From Anseranas semipalmata (taxonomy: Eukaryota; Chordata; Aves; Anseriformes; Anseranatidae): 64,000 bases of DNA. Within the stretch, counting starts at the first letter, position 1, and each line of letters begins with the position of its first letter. The stretch lies in NCBI GenBank assembly GCA_013399115.1, contig VXAA01000908.1, positions 228,312 to 292,311 on the forward strand. Reading direction: 5' to 3'. Made by a program: the position numbers and the translations under genes. Shown in pieces: positions 50,161 to 62,270 of the stretch. The notes under the pieces were generated by a model that saw only the letters and a list, made by a program, of their open reading frames with translations, searched no databases and was not told the origin of the DNA.

Positions 50161-50952
50161 ATCACAGAATCTCCTGAGTTAGAAGGGACCCACAAGGATC
50201 ATTGAGTCCAACTCCTGGCTCCACACAGGACCCCCCCAAAAATCAAACCACATGTCTGAGAGCATTGTCCAAACACTTCTTGAACTCCGACAGGCTCGGT
50301 GCCGTGACCACTTCCCTGGGGAGCCTGTCCCAGTGCCCAAGCACCCTCTCAGAGAAGAACCTTTTCTGAACACCCAGCCTGAACCTTCCCTGCCACAGCC
50401 TGATGCCGTTCCCTCGGGTCCTATCACTGTCACCAGAGAGAAGAGACCAGCGCCTGCCCCTCCGCTCCCCTCGTGAGGCAGCTGTAGGCTGCCATGAGGC
50501 CTCCCCTCAGTCTCCTCTTCTCCAGGCTGAACAAACCAAGTGACTTTAGCCACTCCTCATACATCTTGCCCTCTAGAGCCTTCACCATCTTCATAGCCCT
50601 CCTTTGGACACTCTCTGATAGTTTTATGTCTTTCTTACATGGTGGCACCCAAAACCACACACAGTACTCGAGGTGAGGCCGCACCAGCACAGAGTAGGGT
50701 GGGACAATCACTTCCCTGGACTGGTAGCAATGGTGTGCTTAATGCACCCCAGGACACAGTTGGCCCTTTTGGCTGCCGGGGCACACTGCTGACTCTCATT
50801 CAACTTGCCATTGACCAAAACCCCCAGATCCCTTTCCATGGGGCTGCTTTCCAGCCTCTTGCCCCCCAGTGTTTATGTATAGCCAGGGTTGCCCCATCCC
50901 AGGTGCAGAATCCTGGGATTGCTCTTGTTAAATTTCATATTGTTGGTGCTTG
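50161..50952 (-). mobile_element. CR1 LINE, 5'-truncated, about 0.8 kb
   Basis: Sense is on the - strand. The reverse-transcriptase ORF2 C-terminal region is recognisable: [52 protein letters not shown] frameshift then moves into the SLRQ-type C-terminal region and the 3' tail at 50161. Several damaging changes are visible, so it is dead. It shares its 3' half with the copy at 23747-24000. Start and end are judged by eye to within about 10 bases. Confidence 0.93.
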
Positions 50953-53900
50953 ATACAAGGTACCAGAGAAGGCAGCTCCCTTACTGAAACAAGAGGATAA
51001 CACACAGCTGTATTCCTAAGCTACCTCTGCCCAACACACCAGCTGGTATACAGCAGGGTCAGCAGTAGCTAATCTTCCACCCACACAACCTGCTGCACCC
51101 ATCAACTCTGGAAGGATCCACCCAGCTACACAGACTGGTGGTGGCACTTCCTCTCTCCCAGCCCACACCTGGACCTCATCACACACGAAACTCAGATACA
51201 CATCGTTTCCCCAGCTTTGCCGCATGCCCTGGCTCCCAGCAGGATGGAGCCCATGCAGGCCGGTAAGGAGTTGTCAGATGTCAAGGCGGATCCTCATTTC
51301 TAGGAAAATGGGGGACCAGTACTGTGGGCATGCTTTAATGTACACTCACTCTTCAGTTTAGAAGCAGCCATTGTGTCTAATTTGTATGGCACACGTGGGT
51401 GAACTCGTGCGTTCCAAGCGAGCGATCACCTTGTCCTACGAGCCAACAAGCATTCAGGTTCTTTACCACAGGACGTCTGATGGTCGCAGAACAGCTCTTA
51501 GTTAACATACTCCTTCCTTGCAAGTTTCAGCATTCGGTTTAAACCTGAGCATGGACAAATTCAACTCACTACCGAGCGCAAGGCTGAGAAGCTACACAAA
51601 CACAGTAACATCACGAACCACAGAACATGCTCTGCTCTAGGGAATCCTAATGAACCAGGAAGCCCCATACCCTACTCTCCAGCATGTTATAGCAGGCAAG
51701 GAACTTGCTTTCAATTTTTGTATACACAACTTTGAGAGAACTTTTAGAAGCAACATGCCTGCCTACGTGCAATACTTTGGCACCACACACACACTATGGG
51801 ATGGATTACCAAAATTAGACACAAACCATGAAATAAGGCACTATTAGGACAGGGAACTATTATATCTGTATGTAAATTACATTATCAACCTTGTAAAAGT
51901 GCTGAGTTACTATTATTTGAAAGCATTCTTAAACAGGCAGATAAAAGGTGCCACAGAGGTACAGAAACACACTTTTTACTAGTTTAGCATTCATTCATTT
52001 ATTGCAGACAGAAGTCAAGATTCCTGGTACAGAGCACCATTTACATAACTACTAGGATATCGAAAGCTAATGACGACGACAATGGAAGGTGTTATGTAAC
52101 TGCCAAGAGGTATTCAGGAATCTTCTCAACTCACTTCAGGGCAACTATGGAGAAAATATCCAGTATAGAGCTCTTCGAAGAAATGCTTTATTCCTATACG
52201 GGACTTCAAAGAAACACTTACAAGAATATCAAAGCACAGCTCTCTCTTTAAAGCTTGAAAAACTAAGCAAAGAAACAAAACAAAAAATCCACCACACCTG
52301 GGAAATCTTCTTGAACACCACAAAATACTAAATAAACGGATTACACAGACATGCAAAGAGGGGAACCTACCATCAATTCTACATAAGAGATTAGAATTTG
52401 TGGTATTGTTTACAGAAGTAAAGTGTCAGATACCAATTACATTGTGTACTTTGCAATGCACTGTGTATTTAAAGTGATTAGCATCCCATGCTAATTTGAG
52501 TAGCCTTTCTAATAAAAGCTAAAAGCTTCTGTTAGAATTTCTACCTGCTGAACATAAGCTAAGCTATATATTTCCATTTAGTGCTCAAAAGGTTATAGGC
52601 TAGTCTTTAACACTTGATGTCTGTTACTATTTACATCATTAAGAGATTGCATGCTCGTAACACTCCCTTAAAGTATTTAAATACTACTATGACAAGCAGG
52701 GAGCAGAAACAAAGGAGTTGTATTCACATTTACAGGTTATCATCAACAGAGCCGGGAACAAAATCCTTTGATTAGATTCCACTCTAGATCCTTTTCAAGG
52801 TATTTTTCTGTTGTTCCTTTAAAAGGCTCTTCTTTAATCACTAGAGAAGATTACCTATTGCAAAATACCTGCCTACTGCACTCCCCCCTAAACCAAAGGC
52901 ACGAGGACTTTAAAGACAAGGCATACGCTGCACTTGCACTGTTAAGACAGCATCGAGCAAATTTAACAGGCACAGCACAGCACCTGCTGGGTTGGAAGAG
53001 ATCAAAAAGAGAAAAAAGAAACAATTCTCCAATAAGGCAGAGTTTTAGAAGAAAGGCAGCAGACAAACCGAGACAGGCTAGAAGTGCTCCCTTCACAAAT
53101 GAGAAGAAAGATGCCTCCAGAAATGCTGTCTGTGGAACCTATTTAAAAGACTGACTTCAGTATTTCTCTCTTGGAAACAAGTGCTACAACAGAGCATGCA
53201 AAGACCTGAAAACACAGGCAATGCTCCAAACAGTTTATAGAAACAGTAGGCTTAACTTTCTCATTCCTTAGACAACTCCTAATTCTGCAAACAAATTCAA
53301 AGTACATTCTTCCTCTAAAGTATCAAAACACAAATCAGACCCTTTTGTAAAAATTACATATCAATTGTTTCATTCCTGATCTTAAGATTTGTATGCTAGG
53401 AATAGAACATACAGTCAGCCAAGACAGGAGGATTGATCTTCACAGTCCACACAAAAACATACTCACACAGACATGCAAGTCACACAATACTTAGGAGAAG
53501 TAAACATCATGTTTACATGAAAAAGTTAAAATACTTGAAAATATTTTGAAGGTCCTTCAGACAAACTTTGGGATTCCAAGAGAATACGCATTTCTGTATT
53601 TACAGTAGTCCACTACTAAGTCTGTGACGCTAATTTTGAAATGCCTTTCTCCACTGCTGTATAGAAAATAGCAGCTAATATTGACCTACTTATTCTACAG
53701 GACAAGGATCCCAAGCAAACAAAAGTGACTGGTAACTCGCTCAGTCCAAGGCACACACGGTACTTTCCCTGCAACCTGCACTGCCTGCCCCCCCTGCCCC
53801 CAACAGTTAAAAATTTCTCTGTTTAAATAAGTAAAGAACAATCTGGAATATATTCAAGCACTTCAGAATATACTCCAGGCAATGTTCACTCACTGTACAA

Positions 53901-56900
53901 GGACAGAGCTGACCAGCAGAACTGCTCAGGACACTGAGAGCAGAAAAGCTTGGCTTTGACCCACTGCTTCATAAACAAGTGAAGTGAGATATAGGCCTGA
54001 CTGGTGACACAGTCAGAGCCTGAGTTTACACAGATATAATAGCCTCAAAGTCTTGTAGCATAAACAGAAGATCAGGATTCTTATGCTAGATCAGGTAGTA
54101 CAACAGTAAAGGGACCATGTATTTCCTCAAAAACAAGTCAGTGGGCTAAAAGTGACTTCTGTGTAACTTTCCTGCAAATTTTTCCAGCTTTGCTGAAATC
54201 ATTTTTTCCTTCCTCTCCTTTTAAAGAGAATGTTCTCACTTTAACTCTACCTTCAAAATTAATTTATTTTTTTTTTAAAGAGTACTCAGGATATTTTAAG
54301 ATTTCCTATATCGTCAGTCTTATCTCTCTGCCTTGCCTGATGTAAATAAAACTTAAGATACAGAGAGCTAAAATTGCCTGAGGATGCTAGCACACATGAA
54401 CTCTAGTAGGGAATTATACTTCATGATTCAGTTTTACACCTTAAGCAAAGTGATTATTTATCTCTACATGTATTTCTCAACACAACATGCATCTACTAGT
54501 CAATCTCTGTTCAGATTAGATTTTTGCAAAAGACCTCTATCATATGATAAGTAAGAATTTCACACTACTCATTGCTTTCAAAAATGAAAAGTGTGCACAG
54601 GCAAATCAAGTTCTTTATCTTTCATCTATAATGAGAGGAAGTATTACATGATTCTGAAAAGAAGACCCTTTCCCTTTATTGTTATGAAATCAGTAGCCAC
54701 TTACCATTTCAGCTCCTGAAAACTACCATGGAATTCAGTACCAGGTGCTCCAGAAAAACAGCATGAACAGCCCTGAAATCCAAATCTTACAGTCCTGCAC
54801 TGAAATAGGACATCAACACAACAAAGAGCCAGTGATCTGGACCAGTAACCTCCTGCAGTAACTAATGAACCAACCAGCTACAGATAAACCAAAACAGATT
54901 ACACTGTTTCTGTAGCCGGCTCTTCTATAATCAGTTCTTCTGATAATCATATAATAACTTCTATAATCATGCCCAAATGACCAATTTTAGGACCAATTTT
55001 AAGCACTTCTCTCACACTCAACTTGTTCCCCTACATTTACCTCTGTTTACATGCAAATTTCATAGGCCATTTAAAGCAATTTTTTTCATCAGAGAACTAT
55101 GCAGAGCATTCTCAATTAAGTAAGGAATGTAATATCTTGAAAGTACTTCTCCCAGGTTTACATTAGCAGCAAACCCTCTATTGGAAGGTCTAAAAAGTAT
55201 TACTTTATTGTGGGCTAGAGCTATTACAGCTGAGACAGCATGAAGCCAACAACAAAATATTGTGAAACCACTTTTGTCTGTACGTCTTTTTCCGGAAGTC
55301 ATCTTGAGACATTCCAGCTCGCTATGGCATAGAAAAACTATTTGGACAAGCAAACTTGCCTTTTTCTTTAACCTGAACTCTATTCTCATAACTAGAAAAG
55401 TGAAGAAGATGAACTGAGCAGACAAATGAGGAATTTAATCTAAAAATCAGACATCTTATGCATGTAAGCTTTTTTTTCTTTTCTTAGTTGCTACTAATTT
55501 CACAATTTCTGGCTCTGGATTTAATTATTTTCTTGCATAACTGTTTTTAGCATTCCATTTCTTTTTACTGGATCTTTAAATAATTTCTTCATTTTTTCCC
55601 CTATGATTTTTTTTTTTTAAGATAAAACAGTAGACAAACTAAACAAACTGATCTAATCAAGAACTAACTGTTATTCAGTTAGAGCTTTGTAAGTCATAAA
55701 AGGCTAAGAAATAATTATGGTTAGCACTTTTTTGTGGGATCACAATGAATCGATGTCCAGAGTTTGTTTCAAGCAAGCAAAGTCTTCCTCCACAGCGCTC
55801 AATTTACTTGTATCCTGTACAAGAGAACCTTATAGACACTGCTGTCAAATTAAGATAGTATGTTTTCCACTAATGGGCACGGTGAGCAACTACATATGAT
55901 GAAGGGCTACGTTTGCTATTCATTTCTACTTAGGCCACTCCTCATACCACTACCAAACAGGTATCAAAAAAGCAACATTTTTGACTACCTGTTAAATGTT
56001 TTAGTCATTTTGTTTCAGATGAATGAAAATCATCATTGAATGAATACTACCGAAGATCTCACCATATTTCAAGATTTTTGCTACTTTATTTAATTAAGCA
56101 CTGACAAGGGTTCCTGTAATAAGTCGGCCTGTATGTACAAAGGAAAGAAACTCAACACTGTGCATGCTTCAAGCAAATTATCATTCCCTTCCTTAATGGG
56201 CTGATTGAGAGCATGTCAAATACTAGATGGATCTACTTTCCAGCCAAGCTTCTCCTCCCATTCTATGAGCACACTGCCATAACTCCATCTTCTCTCCGAC
56301 AGAGATAGCTCAAACAGCATTTTTTGAATATTTCATTGGTATCACAACATAATTCAACAGCTAGTAGGACCAAATAAGCAGGTTAGAGTCCTGCTAGCAT
56401 AAATGAACAAAAGCATACAACTTATCTGAAAGCTTACTCAATAGTTTGCTAGAGAAAACTCCTTAAAACTGACTTTTTACTCTGAAAAAGCAGCACGTTA
56501 CTTTCACACAGCATAAAGCCATCTTCACGGTGAGCAGCAACTGTAAGTTTTTAACAATTACACAGGAAACTAAGTCCTCAGACTAAACAACATATGCACA
56601 GTAAATCTTAACTTTTTCTTCCATAATGCTACTTCACATGGAATAAAGACCCACGGCATAACAGAAAAGAGCACGTAGAACAACAACCATCACGCTCATG
56701 CTATGAATCAAAAGGCACACAGAAATTGACCGATTCCTTGAATTTTGCTTTTTTTTGTTTTTAAACAAATCTGTATAGTTTTTTTTTTTCCCCAAGTCTA
56801 TGCAAGAAAAAGGATGTCCCTATACATTTCCAAAGTGCACATAAAATGATTTGCTGTACAGGTCAAACTTTTCTTATACTTAGCTTTAAGTTGAACAACA

Positions 56901-58569
56901 GGAACAGCTGTATACTTCAGACAATCAAAATCTAACCAGAACACTTGTCTAAGAATGCAAAAGAATCTAATTACTTTTATTATCAACAGCAATCGTTTGC
57001 AGAGAATCTAGTGTCAGAGCTCATTTTCAAGCTACACACCTATATACACCCCAGCTTTACACCACATTTATATTTCTATTCCCCTCATTCCGAAAAGATA
57101 TTTTCAGAGGGAGTCAGCCGATGAAAACATCTATGATAAAGAAACCTGTCAAAACACCTAACTCTATATGCATTTCTTGGTAAGGCCATTGAGAGAAAAC
57201 AGATGGAAACACAAAACTGAAAGCAGCCTTCTCAGAAAAAAACAAGTTGAGTTGCTGTTATTACAGGCAGGATAGCTATATGATCTCTCAGTTTTAAACC
57301 CACCAAGTATAGTCTGAATTACTCTCATTTGAAAGCTGCTTTATAACTTTGCTTCTTGCCATTAGTAGTTTCTCATATCCAATCTATAATGCGTCCACAG
57401 ACAGCTCACATCCATTTGTTCTTGTGCCAACACTGTCTTTTAGATTAAGCAGTTATATTTTCCTCCTTATTTTTCCACTTTCTGACATTCTCTTGGAATA
57501 TGACAGCGTGTAACTCAGTGGTTCAATGAATACTTCAAACACAATTAGCAAATATGACAACCAAAACCAGAAGTCCCAGACCGCCACTTCCAAGAGACGC
57601 TGTTTTCCACCTCTGCATTAGTCTTCTCCAGTGCCAGCGTAGCTGTCTTCTGCAGATATAAAACTCTAAACAGAATCAGTGAATCAACCAGCACAAAACC
57701 AACCTACCAAAACAAAGCTTACTTTTTTGTCACCTCGGTTCCCCATTTCAGCTCACCACAGAACTACTTCTCCTTTGCAGGAGTGGTGAGATGGAAAGGG
57801 GGGAACACTCCCAGAGCTGCAGGAGTGGCTGATACCATCCATCTGCCTACAGCCTTGAAACTCATTTCATTAGCCTACCCAGCCAGGCTCTTCTAAGTCA
57901 TCCTCCTGCTCTAAAACAGACTGCCCAAGGACTATCGCATCCTTTCCTGGAAGTGACAGAGAGAATCTGAATTCATTTTTCTGAAAGATGGATCAGAATA
58001 TGTTTACTGATATATAAAAATTAATACATTATAGATGTTGTTCCCTTTGCTCCAAATCATCCTTGACCATATGCAGTTTTCTCTTGTCTTCTGGAGATCT
58101 CCTAATGTTAACTCCCAAGCATACATCATTATTATTCATTCCTACTGCATGCTTTCGTATCATCCCATTTCTATCATTCCAGCATTCATTATCATCCAGT
58201 TCTTGCATGACATACCAATCTTCTTTCATAAGAATGATTCCTCAAGTTTGGTCGTCGCTGTTAGATTTTACTGTGTACGTGCTGCCACAGCCACTCATGA
58301 TGACCCAAAGTCGGCCTTGGGAAACACCACTTGCAAGCACCTTTCAAATCAGCAGTTCCTCTTCTGACACAAATCTGTTGCTGCTTCCTCTTCTTCATAC
58401 TGATCCTTACTCAAGTTCTAGCTCTTGTACTAATTCTCGAGCATCTCCACCTTAAAAAAAGTTATTTATTTTGTGGTACTGTGAGATACATTATCAAATT
58501 CCAGGCAGATTAGACCTACTATATTTCTTTTACAGAGAAAAGTAAATCAATCATTAATTCTTATAAAAG

Positions 58570-58880
58570 ATGCGGGTCAGTCAGGCATGATCTATCTTTA
58601 GTGAATCCACACAGGACTCATTCTACTTATTTTCATATTGTTAATTAAATTCTTTCCTTCACAAATTCTCTAGAGCCTTGCACACTACTGATGAAGCTCA
58701 TTAGGCTATAGCTGTGCAGCTCCCTGCCTCCAGTTCTTTCAGGATACATTTCCTATATTTCAGTAACAAATCTGCTAAGTCAGAGGTAGAATACATTTAA
58801 AAGTCTTGCTCTTAGGGCTCCAGTTTTATGGATTAGTTCTCCCTTAATTCTGAAACAAATGATCTGACTCCTTCAATCAA
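58570..58880 (-). mobile_element. Old, degraded CR1-type reverse-transcriptase fragment
   Basis: On the - strand, 58576-58608 reads GFTKDRSCLTD, matching the CR1 reverse-transcriptase block usually seen as GFTKGKSCLTN. Upstream on that strand a decayed counterpart of the YRPVSLTS block is visible near 58690-58720. Stops and frameshifts are many. It is much older than the copy at 50161. Outer limits are uncertain. Confidence 0.7.
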
Positions 58881-61144
58881 GCCAGTGGAACTTAGTCTTT
58901 GCTTCCTCATCCCATCTTTACTTTCATGCTCGAAATCGTTACTATTACTGAAAAAGAAGACAAAAGATTTGTTTGAAGATAATCTGCAAATGATTCAAAA
59001 AAATAAATCTTCCTTTCTGCCTACTGACCTCCCTCATCCAGTTCTTTTTATGTTTATGTGGCTGAAGACCGCTGTAGTTGGATTTCCTATACAAAGTTTG
59101 GCTCACTGTGGTTCCAACAATTTTCTTTATATTCCTGCAGCTCTTACCCCTGTGACACAGTTACCCCTTCCCCCTCCCCAGCTATCTTCCTTTGCAAATT
59201 CTCCAATTAATTTCTTGAGATAGTTTAAAAAAAGAGTTTGGTTCAAAGGTCTTCCCGTCCAATTTTTGACAACACCTGAAAACTTACTTCTAAAAGCTTT
59301 TTATTGGCATTGAGGTAAAATTCAGTGTTACTAATTTATAGTTTTTGTTTTGCTGTTGCATCAACCCCACATAATACTACAAGGAAAGAAATACAGACTC
59401 CAAAAGAAAAACAGATGCAACAAAAGCCACATCTACTTTTGTCTCCAACCTATGTTTTCTCTAACTGGCCAACAAGGTGTGGTCATAAACGTGCTCTTCT
59501 TCCTACAGAACCCCAACCCCATCCTCTTAGCAGTTTATGACAAGAAAGTAACTTGATAAATACTGCAAACCTTGCAACCAAGATGATCTAATTACATCTA
59601 GAAATTGATCCTGCAAACATCCACATGTGAACAGCCTCTAGAAGCCCCGAGAAGAAAGGATGCATTACAAAACCATGCCGATCTCTCAGAAAAACAGATT
59701 TATTCCATTTAAGCTTCAGTCTCTGTGGCATGATAATTTGTTTTATATGTTACCATCCTGAGCTTGTTTAATTTCCTGAAGCATTAACAAACATTAATTT
59801 AACTCTTTGGTACCTTGTATGAAATGAGTTCATGTCAAGACAAATTCTCAAAGACTATCACACTGAATAATCTTTTCGCAATTTTTGTAAAGACAGAATG
59901 CTCCATGAAAAAGACCGGTCCGGCCTCTCTCACTTTCCAAAGAGCTTCTAGGAATGCTGAAGTATTTTGCTGTAGCAGCGCTATCTTAACCAGATCATTC
60001 AGTTCTCCAACAACCAAAATATACTGAACCATTTCAAAAAACACCATTCCAGAAACACACACACAAAAAAATTCTAGTGAGGAGCTATCCCCCCTGAAAC
60101 ACAATCTTTAAGGCTTAACTAATGATAGAAAAGAAAGGGGGTGGAAATAGAAGGGAAAAGAATTAACATATATATATGTTAAATAGATTCAGTTTAATAT
60201 TCACTAGTGTAAGTTAGAAGCTCAAGATACAAAATTCATTTTTGGTCACTGCCGCTTCATACTTCATCTGCTTAAGAGAAACGCTGCTAGTGTCGCAAAC
60301 TCTCAGCAAGTCAAGCCCAACAATATATCTACCTACTGTGATACTAACAAAGCAGCTATGTTTGGAGACTAGCTGGGTAACAAAATCTGCTGATTTCAAG
60401 GGTTATTTTTCACTTTAGAAATGGAAAGTCCAAGAGTTCAAAGTTACCTTGGAACTTAACCACATTTAAAAAACAAAACAGCAGCCATGTGATGAGAACA
60501 GTTACTCATCATTTGAAAGTTATATGAATTTCTATACATAGCATTACTTTTCTAAGCAGAGTACAGAATTTATTCAGGCTTCTAGAATCACAAAATGCTG
60601 GCTGCCCAGTCATAAAATGTGTAATGTCTCTAGAGGTTTAAACACCAGATTTATTTCTTAATGTAACATTAAAAAAGTGTTTGAACACCTGTTCTTTTAT
60701 TGGCTGAAGTACAATTCTATATACACAAAGTCTCAAAAAAAATCCTTTCTGCAACAGCCCTACTAAGATTAAATCAGAGAGCAAATAATGGAAAAAAAAA
60801 AATCAAGAGCATAAATAACCTATGAAATACAGAACATAAAATTCTTCGACCTGACTTTCCACGTGAAGCAGTCAAGTATTTCAGAAAAACAGTGAAAAGA
60901 CAGGCAAAAACATTTATTTAAATGAAGTATGGGTCTGCCGCCTGGGCACATCAGGCTGTTTATATAGAAGTGTTTTTCTGTAACAGCTCAAAACGGTATC
61001 ACAAGTCTGGACTGCCAGGAAAAGGAGGTAGGTAACTTTTCTCTTTTAAATTTCTGACTGAATGTATTTAACACGTATGATTCACAGTAGGTATCACAAT
61101 TCGAATCCCCTCCGAGCCTTTATGTGAAAATAGCGAAACTACTA

Positions 61145-61182
61145 AGTATTAAAAATAATAATAAAATAATAATAAAAATAAA
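61145..61182. repeat. (ATA/AAT)n microsatellite
   Basis: AAT units with A interruptions, at the sharp boundary between AT-rich intron and the CpG island. Confidence 0.85.
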
Positions 61183-61526
61183 GCAGACATTGAAGACCCA
61201 ACCTCCCGACCAAGGAGGCGGCAGTGCTGGACGGGGAGCCCGCCGCCCGCCCGCAGGGGACCCGGCCTCGGGGTCGGCAGCCCCGCACGGCCCCGTTTCT
61301 TTCGGCCTCCTGGAGCACCGGTGGGGATCTCTGAGGCGGGGGGGGAGCCGGAGGGGTTCACCCTGCCGGCCCTCATCCCGCAGCGCTGCCCCGCCTGCAC
61401 CACGCCTCGGCCGCAGAAGGAAGCGCTCGGCCAGAAAACGGAGTCACGTACGCGGCTCAACGAACGTTAACGGCCGCTGGGCCTGAGTCACGGCCCCCGC
61501 CGGGCCGAAGGAACGCACACACCCTC

Positions 61527-61573
61527 NTGTCATGTCCTTCTCCAGGCATTAGAGGACGGTAGGAGAATTCAAC
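61527..61573 (-). other. AVL9: Misplaced copy of AVL9 exon 2 start, ending at a lone N
   Basis: Positions 61528-61573 match 44932-44977 at 45 of 46 bases. The single difference (61557 C versus 44961 G on the + strand) changes a family-conserved Pro to Arg. The copy begins exactly at the exon 2 splice boundary and sits directly against the exon 1 splice boundary. It then stops at a single N. It is best explained as spliced-transcript sequence built into the assembly and should not be annotated as coding. Confidence 0.88.
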
Positions 61574-61666
61574 CTGGCAGCCCTTCTTGTGGTGGAAGCC
61601 CACCACCACGATGTGCAGCACCGGGCCCCGCGGGGGGGCTGCCGGCGGCGCGCCCCGCTTCTCCAT
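61574..61666 (-). CDS. AVL9: AVL9 coding exon 1 (residues 1-31, start codon)
   Basis: AVL9 belongs to a conserved eukaryotic family with a tripartite DENN-like fold. Yeast Avl9 acts in late secretory transport from the Golgi, and the human protein has been linked to epithelial polarity and cell migration. The exon encodes a short Ala/Pro-rich head followed by RGPVLHIVVVGFHHKKGCQ, the first longin-like beta strand. The ATG at 61664-61666 fits the family start MEK. The exon ends on CAG, phase 0. The expected GT donor is absent because the assembly continues straight into exon 2 sequence. With the other 15 exons the CDS is 1938 bases, 645 residues plus stop. Confidence 0.93.
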
Positions 61667-62010
61667 GGAGCCCCGGCGATGGCCGCTCCGGAGGATGCCG
61701 CCCAGGCCGGGCTCTCGCTCCGCCTCTCGGCGCCGAGGGGCCGACAGGGACGCGGCCCCAGCCGCCTGCGCTTCCGCAGCGCCCGGCCAGGGGAGGGCGG
61801 AGCGGCGCCTCCCTCTTCCCGCTTCGTCCTGCCCCCGCCGCCTCGCTTGGGTTTTGTCTCGGACCTTGCCCGCAGCCCTTCCAGCTCCCCTGGCGGCCGG
61901 CTGTGGGCAGCGGGAGGGAGCGGGTGCCGCTTCTCCTCAGGGAGCGGCCCCGGGAAGCCTGCGTGGCCGGCCAGCGCCGCCTCGTCGAAGACACTGAGGG
62001 GAGACTGCCT

Positions 62011-62047
62011 AATTTTATTAAAATTTAATTGTATTAAACGTTAAGAA
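62011..62047. repeat. AT-only island within the CpG island
   Basis: About 37 bases almost free of G and C (containing TTTTATTAAAATTTAATT) sit between sequences of very high GC. No element family is recognised. Confidence 0.7.
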
Positions 62048-62270
62048 TGCCTCTCGGGACCGGGGCAGCCCGCCGGGCCCCGAGCTGAGGCCTTCTCTGG
62101 CCCCGGGTCAGCCCCGTGAGGAGCCCTAAATCCCCCGCAATGCCGCCCGTCCGCCGGCGGGTTACTCGCGGCAGGGACGGCGACCAGCTCCTGTCTTTAT
62201 TTTCTTTTTTTTTCTGTTTCTTAAAGCCCCGGTGAAAGTACACAGTGCAGTACGTCCTTGGTCTGCGCCG

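Larger units (their letters stand above)
44978..61573 (-). other. AVL9: AVL9 intron 1, as assembled
   Basis: A nominal 16.6-kb intron. It contains a 0.8-kb CR1 copy (50161), a degraded CR1 reverse-transcriptase relic (about 58570) and an AT microsatellite (49650). Its first bases are not genuine genomic intron: 61528-61573 is exon 2 sequence and the true donor is missing. Numerous open frames of 60-130 codons show no family resemblance. Confidence 0.85.
61200..62270 (-). promoter_or_regulatory. AVL9: CpG island at the AVL9 promoter and first exon
   Basis: GC-rich, CpG-dense sequence surrounds the AVL9 start codon at 61666, with no TATA box in the obvious place, as is usual for a housekeeping-type promoter. 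The island is interrupted by the exon 2 fragment and lone N (61527-61573) and by an AT-only island (62011-62047). The transcription start was not located. Confidence 0.75.

Noticed and set aside
50179..50711. Two - strand frames of 93 and 124 codons as genes
   Set aside because: They are pieces of a frameshifted CR1 ORF2, reported as a mobile element.
58035..58455. Overlapping 110- and 130-codon + strand frames in AVL9 intron 1
   Set aside because: Composition is Ser/Leu/Ile-rich and low in complexity, with no recognisable motif and no splice or promoter context.
59835..60104. 89-codon - strand frame in AVL9 intron 1
   Set aside because: No family, promoter or splice context. The length is expected by chance in 64 kb.
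60580..60720. Possible CR1 tail (TAGAATCACAAAATGCTGG)
   Set aside because: Only the first few bases resemble a CR1 end; the following sequence does not.
61095..61115. Possible tRNA B-box-like word (TTCGAATCC)
   Set aside because: No A box at the right distance and no cloverleaf could be drawn around it.
61457..61666. A 69-codon exon 1 frame running past exon 2 sequence and the N
   Set aside because: Residues beyond 31 come from a misplaced exon 2 fragment and then CpG-island sequence. The genuine exon ends at 61574.
61587..62044. Long + strand frames in the AVL9 CpG island as a divergent gene
   Set aside because: They are Arg/Ala/Pro-rich in several frames at once, as expected of GC-rich sequence lacking stops, and match no protein I know, including LSM5.
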